Shown here one piece after another: positions 5,640-8,622 of a stretch of DNA of 8,622 bases; within the stretch, counting starts at the first letter, position 1; each line of letters starts with the position of its first letter. Location: assembly GCF_027066465.1 (NCBI RefSeq), contig NZ_JAMONU010000132.1, positions 1 to 8,622 of the forward strand, given 5' to 3'. The notes beneath the pieces are model-generated. The model saw nothing but the letters and a program-made list of their open reading frames with translations, was not told where the DNA came from and made no database searches. Position numbers and translations under genes: made by a program. The DNA comes from Thermococcus sp. (GTDB taxonomy: Archaea > Methanobacteriota_B > Thermococci > Thermococcales > Thermococcaceae).

Positions 5640-5655
5640 TTTAAAAACCTTTTGG
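5640..5655 (-). promoter_or_regulatory. BRE/TATA promoter of the DUF4405 operon
   Basis: On minus, CCAAAAGG (BRE) is followed by TTTTTAAA (TATA, 5640-5647). The predicted start is near 5617-5620, inside the dyad at 5602-5633, leaving a short leader with GAGGTG before ATG 5587. Confidence 0.7.
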
Positions 5656-5726
5656 TTACCCAGAAGCGGGAACTTCAACGTCCGGACTGGAACTGGAAGA
5701 AGCGGATAAAGGGGGCAAAAGGGAGT

Positions 5727-7496
5727 TCAGGCGTAGTAGTACTCGCCTCTGGCTTTCTGCTCCCTGTCCTTTACGGAGCCTTCCTTGTTGGCCCGGGGCC
5801 TTCCTGTGTCGGGGTCGCGCCTGAAGGTTACCCCGACCGAGGCCAAAAACCTGTTCATTCCCTCGCGCATGCCCATCGGTTTACTCGCCCTTCCAAACTT
5901 ACCGGGCCGGCCCTCGAACACAATCAGCCTGTCGCTCAGGTAGTCAACCATCATGACGTCGTGCTCGACTACCAGTGCCGTCCTCTCGTTCTTGGCCATC
6001 AGCGACCGGATTGCCTTCGAGACAGCAAGCCTCTGCTCGACGTCGAGATGAGCTGAAGGTTCGTCAAGGAGGTAGAGGTCGGCGTCCCTTATCAGACAGG
6101 CGACTATCGCAACCCTCTGAAGCTCTCCACCCGAAAGCTCGCTGACCCTCTTGTCGTATAGCTCCGGAACGCCAAGTGGATTGAGAAGCTCGCTCTTGTA
6201 GAAGCTGCTCATCAATTTGCTCGCGTCAATCTTGCTGAGGAGCTCGTAAACGGTTCCGTCGTAGTCGGTCTTGATGTACTGGGGCTTGTAGGAAACGGTC
6301 AGCGACCAGTCTATCTCGCCTTCGGTGGGCTTCTCAACTCCCGCCAGCATTTTCACGAAGGTGGTCTTACCTATTCCGTTCGGGCCGACGATTCCAACCA
6401 CCTCGCCGATGTACAGCTCGCCACCTTCAGCTTCGAGCCTGAACGAACCGTAGTCCTTCACGAGCCTCGGATACTCCACGAGGATTTCGCCCTCCTGGCT
6501 CTTGCGCTCGCTCTTCTTGGTGAAGCTTATCTCGTAGGGCCTAAAGCGGACGTTCTCATCCCTTAAATAGCCCCTGAGGAACTCGTTTATGCCGTTTCTG
6601 GTTGATTTCGGCTGGGAGAATATGCCGTAGGCACCGGGTTTGCCGTAAACGACGTGGATTATGTCGCTCATGTAGTCGAGAATGGCCAAATCGTGCTCCA
6701 CAGCAAGAACGTTCTTTCCCGAGTCGGCGAGCTTTCTGATTATCTTCGCTATCTTGAGCCTCTGCCTTATGTCGAGGTAGCTCGAAGGCTCGTCGAAGAA
6801 GTAGAACTGGGCGTTTCTAAGGAGGGCCGCCGCTATTGCAACCAACTGAAGCTCACCGCCGGAGAGCTGTCTTATGTCCCTGTCGAGGATTCCCTCAAGT
6901 TCAAGCTCTCTAACGACTTCCTCGAACCTTCCGCTCTCATCTGCCTTTTTGAGCAGGTCGCGGACCTTTCCCCTAACGGCCTTGGGGATTAGGTCCACGT
7001 ACTGGGGCTTGACGACCGGCCTAATCTCCCCGTTCTTGAGCCTCTCGAAGTAGTTCTGAAGCTCACTTCCCCTGAAGGCCCTAATCACGTTGTCCCAGCT
7101 GTCGTTGTCGCCACAGAGGTTCGGCAAGAGCTGGCCCGAGAGGATTTTGACCGCGGTGGTCTTACCGGTTCCGTTCGGTCCGAGGATTCCGACGACCATT
7201 CCGTCCTTAACCACCGGAAGGCGGTAGAGGACGAAGCCGTTGATTCCATAGCGGTGAACGCAGTCCTCCTCAAGTTGCTCCGGCAGGTTGACTATCGTTA
7301 TCGCGTTGAAGGGGCACTTGTGGACGCAGATTCCGCAGCCGGTGCAGCTGGCCTCCTGTATGACCGGTCTGTAGTTTTCCTCGTCTATGATTATCGCCTC
7401 ACCGCCCATTCGGTTGACCGGACAGACGCGCTCGCAGAGGAAGTGACCGCACTTGTCCGGGTTACACTTGTCGTAGTCGATGACCGCAACGCGCAT
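5727..7496 (-). CDS. ABCE1 / RNase L inhibitor homologue, ribosome recycling ATPase
   Basis: The 589-residue protein has the full ABCE1 architecture and normal length. Two [4Fe-4S] ligand sets open it: Cys11, 16, 21, 25 (CNPDKCGHFLCERVCP) and Cys51, 54, 57, 61 (CTGCGICVHKCP). NBD1 has Walker A GPNGTGKT (106-113), signature LSGGE (211-215), Walker B with Asp235-Glu236 and switch His268. NBD2 has GPNGIGKT (371-378), LSGGE (454-458), Asp478-Glu479 and His512. Hinge-type segments follow each NBD (KPGAYGIFSQP; RPGKFGRASKP), and the C-terminus ends DREQKARGEYYYA. ABCE1 works with aRF1 or Pelota to split 70S ribosomes after termination and rescue, then stays on the small subunit. The frame opens at GTG 7505, but GGTG (7503-7506) makes a good ribosome site 6 nt before ATG 7496. 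TTTAAAAT (7527-7534) is the likely TATA box. It is a housekeeping gene, unrelated to the neighbouring CRISPR array. Confidence 0.98.
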   Translation of the reverse strand: MRVAVIDYDKCNPDKCGHFLCERVCPVNRMGGEAIIIDEENYRPVIQEASCTGCGICVHKCPFNAITIVNLPEQLEEDCVHRYGINGFVLYRLPVVKDGMVVGILGPNGTGKTTAVKILSGQLLPNLCGDNDSWDNVIRAFRGSELQNYFERLKNGEIRPVVKPQYVDLIPKAVRGKVRDLLKKADESGRFEEVVRELELEGILDRDIRQLSGGELQLVAIAAALLRNAQFYFFDEPSSYLDIRQRLKIAKIIRKLADSGKNVLAVEHDLAILDYMSDIIHVVYGKPGAYGIFSQPKSTRNGINEFLRGYLRDENVRFRPYEISFTKKSERKSQEGEILVEYPRLVKDYGSFRLEAEGGELYIGEVVGIVGPNGIGKTTFVKMLAGVEKPTEGEIDWSLTVSYKPQYIKTDYDGTVYELLSKIDASKLMSSFYKSELLNPLGVPELYDKRVSELSGGELQRVAIVACLIRDADLYLLDEPSAHLDVEQRLAVSKAIRSLMAKNERTALVVEHDVMMVDYLSDRLIVFEGRPGKFGRASKPMGMREGMNRFLASVGVTFRRDPDTGRPRANKEGSVKDREQKARGEYYYA

Positions 7497-7526
7497 CTTC
7501 ACCACCGGGCTATGCTGAGGGCGAGG

Positions 7527-7534
7527 ATTTTAAA
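7527..7534 (-). promoter_or_regulatory. TATA box of the ABCE1 gene
   Basis: On minus, CCCTTTAAAATCC places TTTAAAAT about 31 nt before ATG 7496. The leader would be very short, about 10 nt, and would begin at the GGTGG ribosome site. The BRE is C-rich rather than the usual purine-rich form. Confidence 0.5.
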
Positions 7535-7539
7535 GGGTT

Positions 7540-7860
7540 GCGGGGGAAGGCGATGGGCATCTTTTTCCAGTCAGCTCCTCCCGAAAAAAAGTGCAACGGA
7601 AAGGCCGGCTTTTCTCAAGAAGAAGGCGGTGCCGGTTTTACTGTTTGGGACTGGGCTTGTAAACTTCGTTGTTGATGTTTCGGACTTTTTACAGTCTCAT
7701 TTTTCAATTGTGTTCATCTGGAAACAAGGCAGTTCCCAGCCCGAAACCGGAAACGGGGAGACGAATGACCCGGCGGGCGATTGTTTTCCAAGATAAAACT
7801 CTCAAACCCAAAGAAAAATTCCGAGAAGAGATTTCCCATTTTTACGCTACATAAGAGTAC
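7540..7860. other. Intergenic stretch with no supported gene
   Basis: Both strands were read. Plus frames running through here are extensions of a frame antisense to ABCE1. A 41-residue minus frame from an ATG near 7826 has no ribosome site and unlikely composition. I see no tRNA, rRNA or C/D-box motif set. Runs such as A7 near 7585 and several T4-T5 runs could act as terminators, but nothing decisive is present. Base composition becomes more A/T rich toward the leader. Confidence 0.5.
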
Positions 7861-8225
7861 CACCGTGCACGGGTTTGACAGAAAAAGATGGAAAAAGCTT
7901 AAAATTCCAATTCAGGCGGTAATACGGTCGAATTGATGGAATAAGGGTGAATAAACTGTTTTCTAGGTTAGAGTTTAATGGAGTATTCTGGAGGCTTTTT
8001 TTCGGCTTTTAGAGGCTTCTCCTTGGAATGCGGTGGAGTGAAAAATTCCGATTGGGTTTTATTTTCACAGTTGAGTTTTGTTCTCTCTTGATTGCTGTTT
8101 TGTCCGTTTTTGAGGGTTTCTTTTTGGTGTTTGGGTTTTCTGCTTTCCTCGTTTGGGTTTTTACTATTTATTGTAGTTTAGATTAGGCTTTTTCGTGTTT
8201 TGTTTTTCTGGGCTTCTGGTTGGGT

Positions 8226-8236
8226 AAATTTTTTAA
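8226..8236 (+). promoter_or_regulatory. Predicted TATA box for the crRNA precursor
   Basis: AAATTTTTTAA lies about 55 nt before the first repeat. Transcription would start about 25 nt downstream, near 8257, so the precursor would begin almost at the GAAA-loop hairpin and then read into repeat 1. Confidence 0.45.
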
Positions 8237-8259
8237 GGGGAAGTTCTCCTTCTTTTATT

Positions 8260-8271
8260 GTCCGAAAGGAC
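8260..8271 (+). other. Leader-end hairpin with GAAA tetraloop
   Basis: GTCC (8260-8263), GAAA, GGAC (8268-8271) form a perfect 4-bp stem closed by a GNRA loop; flanking T8259-G8272 and T8258-A8273 can extend it to 6 bp. It ends 14 nt before repeat 1. It may be a DNA site for spacer acquisition or a structure at the 5' end of the transcript. Short hairpins also arise by chance. Confidence 0.4.
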
Positions 8272-8285
8272 GAAAAAACCCGAGG

Positions 8286-8622
8286 GTTTACAAACCTCTA
8301 GAAGAATGGCTACTTATTTACCCTGGCCACTAGCAACCCCCCCGTAATATTCCTCAAGAGTTTACAAACCTCTAGAAGAATGGCTACGTGCTCTGGGCGG
8401 CGTCAGCTATCATCTGCAACCGCCTCGTTTACAAACCTCTAGAAGAATGGCTACGTGGTGTCACGTACTTCTTTCTCAAATACTCAATCACATTGACGTT
8501 TACAAGCCTCTAGAAGAATGGCTACAGCAACGACTGCTTCCGGGTACACTTCTGCGAGTGTGTCGAGGAATTCTGGTTTACAAGCCTCTAGAAGAATGGC
8601 TACTGTACACTTCCACGACTAC
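8286..8622 (+). CRISPR. CRISPR array, leader end, at least five repeats, continues past the right edge
   Basis: Five 28-bp repeats lie at 8286-8313, 8360-8387, 8427-8454, 8498-8525 and 8576-8603. They start GTTTACAA and end GAAGAATGGCTAC. The flanking bases differ at every copy, which fixes the length at 28. Repeats 1-3 are identical; repeats 4 and 5 differ from them at position 9 (G instead of A, giving GTTTACAAGCC). Complete spacers are 46, 39, 43 and 50 bp (8314-8359, 8388-8426, 8455-8497, 8526-8575); a fifth starts at 8604 and is cut by the edge. The T-rich leader on the left sets the plus orientation. The spacers share no similarity beyond short words. No cas gene is in view, so the subtype is unknown; the repeat end GAATGGCTAC differs from the ATTGAAAS ending common in Thermococcales arrays. 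Confidence 0.97.

Larger units (their letters stand above)
7861..8285 (+). promoter_or_regulatory. CRISPR leader region
   Basis: The roughly 425 bases before the first repeat contain no gene and are A/T-rich. From about 8055 to 8220 they are strikingly T-rich on plus: in 8091-8160, 40 of 70 bases are T and only 2 are A. Long T-rich leaders adjoin Thermococcales arrays, and the leader end should be where new spacers enter. TTTTTTAA (8229-8236) in GGGTAAATTTTTTAAGGGG is a plausible TATA box, which would start the crRNA precursor near 8257. A hairpin GTCC-GAAA-GGAC follows at 8260-8271. The left boundary is arbitrary. Confidence 0.65.

Noticed and set aside
7595..7614. Near-palindrome around GGCCGGC as a terminator hairpin
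   Set aside because: The symmetry has no loop, needs G-T pairs to extend, and is not at the end of any gene.
7254..7854. Plus-strand frames of 180 and 61 residues reaching into the gap after ABCE1
   Set aside because: The first begins antisense to ABCE1 and the second has no ribosome site; residues read like translated intergenic DNA.
7978..8183. Short plus frames in the leader (36 residues from ATG 7978; a hydrophobic frame after about 8089)
   Set aside because: The hydrophobicity follows from the T-rich DNA, there is no ATG or ribosome site for the second frame, and the region behaves as a CRISPR leader.

Overview
The window looks like chromosomal DNA of a hyperthermophilic euryarchaeon of the order Thermococcales, most likely Thermococcus. 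Four things point there: archaeal BRE/TATA promoters (CGAAAGG next to TTTATAAA, AAAAGG next to TTTTTAAA), purine-rich GGTGG/GGAGG ribosome binding sites, a canonical archaeal ABCE1, and gene families typical of that order (HypE-like PurM protein, DUF2202, DUF4405, cell-wall-binding-repeat protein). The genus is an inference; no rRNA gene is present.

Layout. Positions 1-542 (minus) hold the N-terminal 180 residues of a class II glutamine amidotransferase that runs off the left edge. It is divergent from a solitary type I restriction R-subunit N-terminal-like nuclease domain (613-1479, plus). That gene converges on and overlaps by 4 bp a PurM-fold HypE-like gene (1476-2465, minus). The HypE-like gene is joined by a TGATG junction to the gene upstream of it, a secreted cell-wall-binding-repeat/helical protein (2465-3550, minus).

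The centre (3598-5655, all minus) is an envelope module: a 57-residue GTG-start membrane peptide, a secreted DUF2202 ferritin-like protein with a Met/His-rich tail, a 73-residue single-pass protein, and a DUF4405 membrane protein with two histidines placed like heme ligands. Two promoters in this block, 950 bp apart, carry the same 26-bp dyad at nearly the same distance from the TATA box. I read this as one regulator controlling both units. It is the most interesting signal in the window.

Positions 5727-7496 (minus) encode ABCE1, the ribosome recycling ATPase. After it come about 790 bases without a convincing gene, grading into a strongly T-rich CRISPR leader. The array (28-bp repeat, five repeats visible) starts at 8286 and runs off the right edge. 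The repeat changes at one base between the leader-proximal and the older copies. No cas gene is in view.
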